A DNA stretch of 5,875 nucleotides, from contig CAKQNH010000348.1 in the NCBI GenBank assembly GCA_934255105.1, positions 1 through 5,875 on the forward strand. Reading direction: 5' to 3'. Source of the stretch: an uncultured Pirellulaceae bacterium. GTDB taxonomy: Bacteria; Planctomycetota; Planctomycetia; Pirellulales; Pirellulaceae. A program made the translations under genes and the position numbers. The notes below the pieces were generated by a model, which saw nothing but the letters and a program-made list of their open reading frames with translations, ran no database searches and was not told where the DNA came from. Of the stretch, positions 1 to 5,456 are shown piece by piece; positions within the stretch are counted from its first letter, which is position 1, and the number at the start of each line of letters is the position of its first letter.

Positions 1-472
1 AATTTCATGGCGAATGGAATTACGAAATCCACCCAATCAAAAAATAAAATTCGGACAGTTATTGTTTAGCAACGCCTTGGCACTACGCTGCGTTTCCACT
101 TTCGATGAGTTCATGTCTCCGCTACCTCCCATGCAACCAGGCGCTGTTTCCTACTGGCATGCCCTCAGATGATGCGCGCTTCCAATCGAGTTCTGTCAAG
201 CGATATCTTTGTCGCTGGCTCTTGCGGTTGATTCTGGCAGTGACAAGTTATTGGCTTCCAATGCTGTTGATTGGTGGGGCGTGCAATAGCCTGTACGGCT
301 TGACTTCATCAGAGCCCAAGATCGACGGAAATTTTCGTCTCACGTTAACGCTGGGCAAAGGACGTTATTCAGCGTTAAGGTGCGGCAGTGGAAAAACTCA
401 TCGGATGCGATTTCAGACAAGCCTTGTGCTTGATGCAATTGCTGAGGATGACTGTGATCGGATGGATGCACC
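1..472. other. Upstream region without a convincing gene
   Basis: The first 100 bases are AT-rich and hold no recognisable coding segment. A 123-codon open frame runs from an ATG at 105 to a TGA at 474-476, overlapping the integrase ATG as ATGA. Its translation has one hydrophobic stretch at about residues 39-60 and five cysteines. I recognise no family in it. A 34-bp dyad lies inside it, which fits a regulatory or recombination region better than a gene. If the frame were real it would be translationally coupled to the integrase. I leave it unannotated as a CDS. Confidence 0.5.
345..378. repeat. 34-bp inverted repeat upstream of integrase; candidate recombinase core site or operator
   Basis: The arms TTAACGCTG (345-353) and CAGCGTTAA (370-378) are perfect 9-bp inverted copies. 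Read as 13-bp arms around an 8-bp centre (358-365), they match at 10 of 13 positions, and the three differences are all transitions. Two imperfect inverted arms around a 6-8 bp centre is the usual layout of tyrosine recombinase core sites. The dyad ends 94 bp before the integrase ATG, so an autoregulatory operator is equally possible. A role is inference; the symmetry is directly visible. Confidence 0.45.
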
Positions 473-1489
473 ATGAACGATAAGCTGACTCAGGCAAGCG
501 TTGGCCAAGCCGAATTGCGTAAACCGACTAATTCGCTGCCGATGGTATCAACCAGTGTTGAAGTTGGTGCGCTACCTCCCTTGATGGCTGAGGCGGGTGC
601 GGCAGCGCATTTTGCTTGGGAAGAGTTCATTTATGGTAAGCTTCGCAATCCGCACACGCGTGCGGCCTATGAACGGGCGATTCGGCAGTTTATGGGGCAC
701 TGCGAAGCGCTGGGTAAGGACTTGCAGCAGATCAGCCCGCGCGATGTGGGGAGCTACTTGGACGGGCTCCGCTACGCCGTGGCAACGAAGAAGCTCATAC
801 TATCGGCACTACGGCATTTCTTCGATGCGTTGGTGACCAGGCATGTCGTGATCCTCAATCCGGCAGCATCGGTTCGCGCAGAGCGGCTCCAAGTCATCGA
901 GGGTAAGACGCCAGAGATCTCGATTGAACAGGCTCGCATGTTGATGCGCAGTATGGATACCTCGCATGCGGTGGGGCTGCGAGATCGTGCGATTGTGGGC
1001 ATTCTGATCTATACCGCCGCACGAGTAGGAGCCATTGCCAATCTGCGTCGCTGCGATTCCTACGATTCGGGAGAGCAGTACTGTTTGCGGTTTCATGAGA
1101 AAGGGGGCAAGTCGCGGGAGATTCCTGTTCGCCACGACCTGCGGGTGATGATCCAGGACTACCTCAGGGCAGGAGGAATCAACCAAGCGGACAAGGCCTC
1201 GCCGTTGTTTCGCACCACCCGCCGTCGAAGTCGGCAACTGACCGATAACCCGCTTACCAGCGATGATATTGGCCGGATGGTCAAACGCCGACTGTACGAA
1301 GTTGGACTATCGCTGCGGCTTTCGCCTCATTCGTTTCGTGTGACGACGATAACTGACCTGTTATCTCAGGGCGTACCGCTAGAGGACGTGCAGAACTTGG
1401 CAGGGCATGCCGACCCGCGCACCACGAGGCTCTACGACCGCAGGCAGCGGAAAGTAACCCGCAACATCGTCGAGCGGATTTCAATTTGA
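473..1489 (+). CDS. Tyrosine recombinase / site-specific integrase (338 aa)
   Basis: This enzyme would cut and rejoin DNA through a covalent 3'-phosphotyrosine intermediate, for integration or excision of a mobile element. Residues 44-135 form the N-terminal SAM-like DNA-binding domain, and about 150-335 the catalytic domain. Every catalytic position is present: Arg184 (TAARVGAIANLR), beta-hairpin Lys210 (HEKGGKSREIP), His286 and Arg289 (HSFR), His312 (GHADPRTT) and nucleophile Tyr321 (LYDRR). The spacings Arg289-His312 (23) and His312-Tyr321 (9) equal those of XerD. The HSFR...GHADPRTTRLYDRR block resembles a family of XerC-like integrases common on accessory elements rather than housekeeping XerC/D. 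ATG 473 has only a weak GGA 6 bases upstream; Met24 (542) is an alternative start. I saw no additional patch typical of integron integrases. The enzyme appears intact. Confidence 0.93.
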   Translation: MNDKLTQASVGQAELRKPTNSLPMVSTSVEVGALPPLMAEAGAAAHFAWEEFIYGKLRNPHTRAAYERAIRQFMGHCEALGKDLQQISPRDVGSYLDGLRYAVATKKLILSALRHFFDALVTRHVVILNPAASVRAERLQVIEGKTPEISIEQARMLMRSMDTSHAVGLRDRAIVGILIYTAARVGAIANLRRCDSYDSGEQYCLRFHEKGGKSREIPVRHDLRVMIQDYLRAGGINQADKASPLFRTTRRRSRQLTDNPLTSDDIGRMVKRRLYEVGLSLRLSPHSFRVTTITDLLSQGVPLEDVQNLAGHADPRTTRLYDRRQRKVTRNIVERISI

Positions 1490-1532
1490 GATTGGATTTT
1501 TGGAGGCATAGCTCGCATCCAAGTGACATGGT

Positions 1533-1573
1533 GTGGATGAGGCTAGGAATCTCTCTCCGGTAGCCTCGTCCAC
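1533..1573. repeat. 13-bp-stem hairpin between convergent genes
   Basis: Bases 1533-1545 (GTGGATGAGGCTA) pair with 1561-1573 (TAGCCTCGTCCAC) over 13 positions with one G-T wobble, leaving a 15-base pyrimidine-rich loop. It lies 43 bases past the integrase stop and 2 bases past the end of the opposing gene. No T-run follows on either strand, so it is not a canonical intrinsic terminator. A two-way transcription-stop or mRNA 3'-end hairpin shared by both genes is the simplest reading; a recombinase site is another. Confidence 0.55.
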
Positions 1574-1575
1574 TA

Positions 1576-2454
1576 CTAGCTCTCATTGCCCAGTTGGAGC
1601 GCACAAAGTCGTTGCCATTGCTCGTCGGTATCAACCATCTGCCGAAGGATGCAATACGACTGACCGCTCTGCAGCGTCAGTAGTATTCGGTCTGGGTACT
1701 CCGTCTTCTTTACAATCTCGAAGAGCGGCATGCGGACTCCAGCATTGCCAGTGCAAATCGCGAATTCCTGCGGACTGATCCAGCCCGATTGATACCAGCT
1801 TTGCTGCTGCGTTCGCCTAAAATAGTTCCACCAGTTGAGCGTGCTGGTGATCATTACATAACCCACGAGTAGTCCACCTCCCCAGAACATCCAACTTTCC
1901 AAGCGGCCGCGGGCGATGATCAAGCTGGCTACGATAAACAGCAGTGAACCCGTCTCCATAAGTGCCCTGTTTCGAAAGGCTGGAGTTCTAAGTGGTATCT
2001 CTGTAGTTGCCGATCCACGGTACTGTATCGCGTCGGCCGGTGCCTGGCTGATTTCATTCCACAGCTCCAACCCCCGAGAATTCTCAGTCAGTACCGGCGT
2101 TTCAGCCAGTGTTCGCCAGTGGCGTTTCAGTTGATTGGCTGAGTCCACATTAAACGCGTCGAACATGCGAGCGCTTAGTGCCAAGTAACGAGGACCGCTG
2201 GCGTCCACATGCACACGCGTACCATCCGCACTGATCGCGGTTCGCACCAAATGTTGCGGCCCAAACCAATAGGTATGCACGCCATCATGAAACGCCATAC
2301 CACGTGCTTTGAACTCCCCTTGAGCCGTCCCCAGAACATCCGGATACAACTTCAGGAAGCGTGTCGCACGATCGCTCGCGCTGATCCGGCGTTTTAGAAA
2401 CCACCAACCTGCTAGCATCAGCGTCCAGAACGCGACGAAGCCCAAGCCCACCAA
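1576..2454 (-). CDS. C-terminal part of split membrane protein (up to 292 aa)
   Basis: No ATG opens this piece; TTG at 2454 or GTG at 2451 are the candidates. AGGGA (2465-2461) overlaps the preceding TAG and sits 6 bases before the TTG and 9 before the GTG, so reinitiation after the short upstream frame is physically plausible. Residues 2-20 are a membrane helix ending in KRR, followed by a soluble domain to about 160. Helices follow at about 165-181 and 187-206, and then a C-terminal soluble domain (GWISPQEFAICTGNAGVRM onward) whose layout matches the C-terminal domain of YcxB-like proteins. Function is unknown. If the TAG is a true mutation, this piece is a fragment. Confidence 0.55.
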   Translation of the reverse strand: MVGLGFVAFWTLMLAGWWFLKRRISASDRATRFLKLYPDVLGTAQGEFKARGMAFHDGVHTYWFGPQHLVRTAISADGTRVHVDASGPRYLALSARMFDAFNVDSANQLKRHWRTLAETPVLTENSRGLELWNEISQAPADAIQYRGSATTEIPLRTPAFRNRALMETGSLLFIVASLIIARGRLESWMFWGGGLLVGYVMITSTLNWWNYFRRTQQQSWYQSGWISPQEFAICTGNAGVRMPLFEIVKKTEYPDRILLTLQSGQSYCILRQMVDTDEQWQRLCALQLGNES

Positions 2455-2463
2455 CGGTTGTCC

Positions 2464-2712
2464 CTAGGAAATTGCGTACAGGATGCTTGCCGGTCCAAAG
2501 ACCAGAATGCAGATCCCAAGCAATACAGCCAACACTAGACACAGCCACCATTCTAGTTCACCGCGCGGTAGCATCCGTTGATAGTCGGCCCGTTCGATCA
2601 CCCCGTCGAAGCGAAGCGACACCGATTCCGCGTCGAAAGTCGCCGGCCATGTAGGCTCGTACGGATTGATAACTGGTTCGGTCAATCGAGCGTCCTCACT
2701 GGCCCGAGCCAT
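2464..2712 (-). CDS. N-terminal part of split membrane protein (82 aa)
   Basis: It starts at ATG 2712 and stops at TAG 2466-2464. Residues 16-20 read NPYEP, a motif that often opens hypothetical membrane proteins in Planctomycetes. Residues 30-44 look like the first strand of a YcxB-like domain, and residues 55-78 are a single membrane helix. The stop falls just after that helix, four residues into what should be the loop to a second helix. As an independent protein it would be a one-helix membrane peptide with a short cytoplasmic domain; more likely it is the front part of the interrupted 378-position protein. A GTGTTCGCGGACAC dyad lies 28-41 bases upstream of its start. Confidence 0.5.
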   Translation of the reverse strand: MARASEDARLTEPVINPYEPTWPATFDAESVSLRFDGVIERADYQRMLPRGELEWWLCLVLAVLLGICILVFGPASILYAIS

Positions 2713-2739
2713 TGAGATCGAAAATAAGTGCGGGATGAA

Positions 2740-2753
2740 GTGTTCGCGGACAC
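2740..2753. promoter_or_regulatory. Operator-like dyad upstream of the membrane-protein gene
   Basis: GTGTTCGCGGACAC is a 14-base palindrome except for one T/G pair. It lies 28-41 bases before the ATG at 2712 on the minus strand, where a repressor or activator site would be expected. No promoter hexamers around it are convincing, and I cannot name a regulator. It may be chance. Confidence 0.3.
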
Positions 2754-2882
2754 AAGTCCACTCAGTTTGGGCATTTTTTGTAGATGAACGGAGATACGGC
2801 GAGTTGCAGAGGAGCGGCCAAACAAGCCGGGTCGCAGCGGCAAGAACCTTTGGTAGTTGCAGCTGGTTTAATCAGCCTGCAG

Positions 2883-2930
2883 AAAAAACAAAGCGGCGCG
2901 ACGGCGGCCATGAATGGCTCGTCGCGCCGC
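2883..2930 (-). terminator. Strong intrinsic terminator, minus strand
   Basis: GCGGCGCGAC (2893-2902) and GTCGCGCCGC (2921-2930) form a perfect 10-bp GC-rich stem. The inner loop closes further with GCCA/TGGC (2907-2910/2915-2918) around TGAA. On the minus strand the stem is followed at once by TTTGTTTTTT (2892-2883). That is a textbook Rho-independent terminator for leftward transcription. On the plus strand no T-run follows. No recognisable protein gene lies just upstream on the minus strand, so the transcript it ends is unidentified. Confidence 0.78.
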
Positions 2931-3000
2931 CCCTCAACGTCACTCGGACGCTTCGGCGAGAGTATCCCTAGCAAGTTGCGTCCCCGCAGAGCCTGCGTCC
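2883..3000 (-). ncRNA. Candidate structured RNA or dispersed repeat ending in the terminator
   Basis: Read on the minus strand, this block contains a GCAG-GCT-CTGC hairpin (2997-2985), a GGACGC/GCGTCC pairing (2983-2978 with 2951-2946), and then the terminator hairpin and T-run. A series of pairings followed by a terminator, with no protein gene, suggests a small RNA. One minus-strand frame gives a peptide containing GGATSHSWPPSRRFVFSAG, which I recall seeing in many short hypothetical proteins of Rhodopirellula; that memory is unverified. It would make this a multicopy intergenic repeat. The right boundary is a guess and no promoter is evident. Confidence 0.35.
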
Positions 3001-3189
3001 GTTTCCCCTCGCATATCGAGATTGCCATGAAACTGCGGCCATGTCATGCGATGTAAGCAAGTCAGACAAGCCGCATCTGAACAAACGTATACTATTGCGG
3101 CGTGAACCTCTCCAGCCAGAGCTAAGCTGGCTCAAACGCGATATATCACAAACACCAACAATTCTGTGTCCTACAACCGGCCGGTAAAA

Positions 3190-3212
3190 CTGCAGCAATT
3201 ATTTTGCTGCGG
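3190..3212. repeat. Short hairpin in intergenic region
   Basis: GCAGCAA (3192-3198) and TTGCTGC (3204-3210) are perfect inverted copies around TTATT. The stem extends to 9 pairs with one wobble at 3191/3211 and a C-G pair at 3190/3212. On the minus strand it is followed by TTTT, so it may be a weak leftward terminator; its role is unknown. Confidence 0.4.
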
Positions 3213-3379
3213 GATTGTACCGCGAAGGAAACTCAGTAGAATCCAGCAGTATGGATGTCATGTGCGCAAAAAAAACGGTGGTACACGAAGCCGTCTGCGT
3301 TCATGCGGGCCGGGAGCCCGGATGACCTTTTAACAACTCCATTCTGACTCCCAAAGCGCACGCGTCAAGGATGACCGAC

Positions 3380-3407
3380 CGAGCGGCGGCAACTTCGCCA
3401 CCGCTCG
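3380..3407 (+). promoter_or_regulatory. Leader hairpin before the lipase operon
   Basis: CGAGCGGCGGC (3380-3390) pairs with GCCACCGCTCG (3397-3407) through 10 of 11 positions with one C/A mismatch, around an AACTTC loop. It ends 49 bases before the lipase ATG, with no T-run after it. In the transcript it would be a stable 5'-leader structure that could protect the mRNA or set expression; that is inference. Confidence 0.4.
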
Positions 3408-3456
3408 AGATTGATTTGCGCGGCCGATTCGGTCGCATCACTTGGGAGTTGAAGTA

Positions 3457-4674
3457 ATGAAGGTTCCATTCCTGCCGCTGCTAGTACTTGCAGCGGTGGC
3501 GCAACCCTTGCTTGGGCAGTTCGTGCCCCCGCCCGAAGCGCCGAGTTGGAATTCGTGGAAAATGGTCGGCAGCAATTCGTTCCCACTGCCGGATCACGCA
3601 AGTGCCCGGCTAGCACGGGAGTTTGATTCAACGGCGGAGAGTCCTGATTGGAAGATTGCTCGCTTAATGGCCGAGCTTAGTTTCCTGGCCTACGAAGACA
3701 GCATTCCTTCGGTCCAAAATCGCCTTCGGTTGTACAACCTGTCGCTAGGTGAGTTTGTCACCGTCGACAATCACCACTTCATCACGGCGTGGGATCAAAC
3801 GAACGATGTGCTGGTGATCGCCTTTCGAGGAACAGACATCGCACAACTCGCGGATGTCTGGACCGATCTAGATTACGAGAAGCATCCGTTACCGGAAGGC
3901 AACGTCCACAAAGGTTTCTACGAAGCATCGCAAGCACTGATGCGATCGGTTGTCGCTGCGATTGAACATCGTGAGCATCCCCAGCACATTTGGCTCACGG
4001 GCCACAGTCTCGGAGGCGCGATTGCGACACTCACTATGCCTCAGCTAGAGATGCAAGGTCATCGGGTGGGCGGCCTGGTAACGTTCGGGCAACCGCGCGT
4101 TGGTGATCTCGACTTTACGAGTGCCATGAACCGACGGCTTGGCGCTCGCATGCTACGGATCATCAACGAAGACGATGTTGTGGCATCACTTCCGCCACGT
4201 ATCCCCTTGGTTATGCCCGCCTATTTCAGCGGCGGTAGCGTCGTTCAGTTTCTTGATGGACGGGTTGTTCGGAGCCCTGGCGTGGTAGTCCAAGCACCAA
4301 CGCCATCGAATGATTTAGATGACCTCTTCGGAAGTCCATCTAATCCTGCCAATCCGTCTGACGATCTCTTCAGCGTGTCATCCTCCGATGACGCGGGTCC
4401 TGCGTTCACACCTGCGTACAACATCGACCGCGATGCACCGAGAACACCGGACGGCCTGCTTCCTCCCGATCCTGAGCCGCTTACTGCGGAGCAGTTCGAG
4501 GAGTTGAAAGACATCCTCAGCGAGCGAGACGGTGTTGATGTGGACGCAGTAACTTACGGCAGCCCGCTTGGCGGTCCGTTTGATCGGTTGGACCTGAAGC
4601 GTCGCGCCGGCAACCACCCTATGCACCTTTACATTCAGCAGATCGAGCGATTTGCAGCTAGGGAGGGCAATTAG
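3457..4674 (+). CDS. Class 3 lipase with N-terminal signal peptide or anchor (405 aa)
   Basis: An alpha/beta-hydrolase of the Lipase_3 family, expected to cleave acyl esters of glycerolipids or phospholipids. The core runs from about residue 65 to 250, with VLVIAFRGTD (118-127) supplying the oxyanion-hole region. The nucleophile is Ser184 in GHSLGG, the acid is Asp240 in NEDDVVASLPP, and the likely base is His387 in NHPMHLY, so the triad is complete. Residues 1-20 (Lys2, then a hydrophobic run to Gly20) look like a Sec signal peptide or membrane anchor without a lipobox cysteine. Residues 275-345 are a Ser/Asp/Pro-rich insert with DDLF at 288 and 302, placed between the acid and the base. ATG 3457 is chosen over TTG 3442 because GGGAG (3444-3448) lies 8 bases before it and the signal peptide follows directly. 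One base separates its stop from the TIR gene. Confidence 0.88.
   Translation: MKVPFLPLLVLAAVAQPLLGQFVPPPEAPSWNSWKMVGSNSFPLPDHASARLAREFDSTAESPDWKIARLMAELSFLAYEDSIPSVQNRLRLYNLSLGEFVTVDNHHFITAWDQTNDVLVIAFRGTDIAQLADVWTDLDYEKHPLPEGNVHKGFYEASQALMRSVVAAIEHREHPQHIWLTGHSLGGAIATLTMPQLEMQGHRVGGLVTFGQPRVGDLDFTSAMNRRLGARMLRIINEDDVVASLPPRIPLVMPAYFSGGSVVQFLDGRVVRSPGVVVQAPTPSNDLDDLFGSPSNPANPSDDLFSVSSSDDAGPAFTPAYNIDRDAPRTPDGLLPPDPEPLTAEQFEELKDILSERDGVDVDAVTYGSPLGGPFDRLDLKRRAGNHPMHLYIQQIERFAAREGN
4661..4666 (+). promoter_or_regulatory. Ribosome binding site of the TIR gene, inside the lipase 3' end
   Basis: GGGAGG lies in the last codons of the lipase gene, 9 bases before ATG 4676. It fixes the TIR start at 4676 rather than the in-frame TTG at 4652, and suggests translational coupling to the lipase. 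Confidence 0.7.
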
Positions 4675-4675
4675 C

Positions 4676-5455
4676 ATGAACTTCACGCATTACGATTTGG
4701 GTCACAGGCAACGAGGTGACATCGTTGAGGTCACGCTGAGAGGCAATTCGGCAAATGTTCGTTTGCTGGACTCAATGAATTTCCAAAGCTACAAGTCTGG
4801 GCGTCGCCATTCCTATTTTGGCGGGAGAGCAACCAAGTCCCCTGTCCGCATTCCTGTGCCGCAAAACGGTCACTGGCACGTCGCAGTGGATATGCAAGGT
4901 CTTGGAGGCAGTGTGCGGACTTCCATTCGTACTATTCGCCCGCCTCGGCCATTGCCCGCCATCAGCGATGCACCACTTTCATCGATGCCTAGCCTAGTTC
5001 GCCCACCGTCCGAGGATGACGACGGCGAAATCATTCCGCGAGAATTCGACGTCTTTATTTCTCACGCAAGTGAAGACAAGGATGACGTCGTACGTCCGCT
5101 TGCTGAAGCGTTGCGCGACGGTGGGCTGCGTGTTTGGTACGACGATTTTGAACTGAGGATCGGTGACAGCCTGAGGCGAAAAATCGACCAAGGTCTGGCA
5201 AAGAGCCGATTCGGTATCGTCGTACTTTCGAGGAGTTTCTTCGGGAAAGGATGGACCGAGTACGAGCTTGATGGAATCGTCACAAAGTCGGTTTCTGGGG
5301 AACAGGTGCTACTCCCCATCTGGCACGAGATCACCAAGAAAGAGCTGATTGATTATAGCCCGTCCTTGGCGGATAAGTTGGCGAGAAGCACGACAACAAG
5401 CACGGTTGAAGAAATCGCTAGCGAAATTGTCAGCGTCATAAAGGAATCCGCATAA
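4676..5455 (+). CDS. DUF1883-TIR domain protein (259 aa)
   Basis: Residues 1-90 match DUF1883, a small beta-rich domain of unknown role recognised by MNFxHYDLGHxxRGDxVEVTL and the GHWHVAVD segment. Residues 90-122 are a Pro/Ser/Asp-rich linker, and 123-259 a TIR domain. The TIR domain opens with FDVFISHASEDK, has a BB-loop-like YDDFELRIGDSL (155-166), and carries Trp193 followed by Glu197 in WTEYEL. That is the W-x3-E spacing of the catalytic glutamate in SARM1-type NADases. NAD+ cleavage or cyclic-ADPR-type signal production is therefore plausible, not shown. There is no signal peptide or helix, so it is probably cytoplasmic, with DUF1883 as the likely sensor or oligomerisation part. Start ATG 4676 comes one base after the lipase stop, and the next gene starts one base after this stop. 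TIR proteins of this kind are common in phage-defence islands. Confidence 0.92.
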   Translation: MNFTHYDLGHRQRGDIVEVTLRGNSANVRLLDSMNFQSYKSGRRHSYFGGRATKSPVRIPVPQNGHWHVAVDMQGLGGSVRTSIRTIRPPRPLPAISDAPLSSMPSLVRPPSEDDDGEIIPREFDVFISHASEDKDDVVRPLAEALRDGGLRVWYDDFELRIGDSLRRKIDQGLAKSRFGIVVLSRSFFGKGWTEYELDGIVTKSVSGEQVLLPIWHEITKKELIDYSPSLADKLARSTTTSTVEEIASEIVSVIKESA

Positions 5456-5456
5456 C

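Larger units (their letters stand above)
1576..2712 (-). pseudogene. YcxB-like four-helix membrane protein interrupted by in-frame TAG
   Basis: Two open frames, 2464-2712 and 1576-2454, share one reading frame and are separated only by TAG (2466-2464) and three codons. Read through, they give a 378-position protein: an NPYEP-containing N-terminus, a soluble strand (VSLRFDGVIERADY), two membrane helices (about 55-78 and 88-106), a soluble domain, then two more helices (about 251-267 and 273-292) and a second soluble domain. Helix 1 lies before the stop and helix 2 after it, so the stop splits a helical pair, which argues for one ancestral gene. The soluble parts resemble YcxB-like domains of bacterial inner-membrane proteins of unknown role; this is from memory of the pattern. 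One base change explains the TAG. Alternatives are a sequencing error or genuine coupled cistrons. Confidence 0.6.
2713..3456. other. 744-bp intergenic region between divergent genes
   Basis: No frame here resembles a known protein. The short open frames on both strands overlap each other, and one is crossed by a strong terminator. The region contains an operator-like dyad near the membrane-protein gene, a structured minus-strand block ending in a terminator (about 2883-3000), a 6-bp inverted repeat (3114-3119/3127-3132), a 9-bp-stem hairpin (3190-3212), a CCGGGAGCCCGG palindrome (3310-3321), and an 11-position hairpin in the leader of the lipase operon (3380-3407). A TATACT hexamer at 3088-3093, with CAGACA 19 bases before it, is a weak candidate promoter for the rightward operon. 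Confidence 0.6.

Noticed and set aside
345..378. The 34-bp dyad as an integron attC site
   Set aside because: CGTTAAC and GTTAAGG each fail the core-box consensus at one end; the geometry fits a recombinase core or operator better.
105..476. 123-codon open frame overlapping the integrase start as ATGA
   Set aside because: No recognisable family, unusual composition (five Cys), and the 34-bp dyad lies inside it. Kept as a note only; coupling to the integrase cannot be excluded.
809..1237. Minus-strand open frame of 142 codons within the integrase
   Set aside because: Antisense shadow of an integrase with all catalytic motifs intact.
2666..3056. Plus-strand open frames in the intergenic gap
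   Set aside because: They overlap each other and the minus-strand gene start, resemble nothing known, and contain the terminator hairpin.
2762..3198. Minus-strand open frames in the intergenic gap
   Set aside because: A strong minus-strand terminator lies inside the first, so it would stop its own mRNA; the second has no family resemblance.
3301..3456. Integron attC-like site (TTAACAAC near 3330 and GTTGAAG near the lipase start)
   Set aside because: The sequences do not meet the paired RYYYAAC/GTTRRRY core boxes, and the recombinase lacks visible integron-integrase features.
3442..3456. TTG 3442 as lipase start (five extra residues)
   Set aside because: The GGGAG ribosome binding site lies between it and ATG 3457, and the signal peptide begins naturally at ATG 3457.
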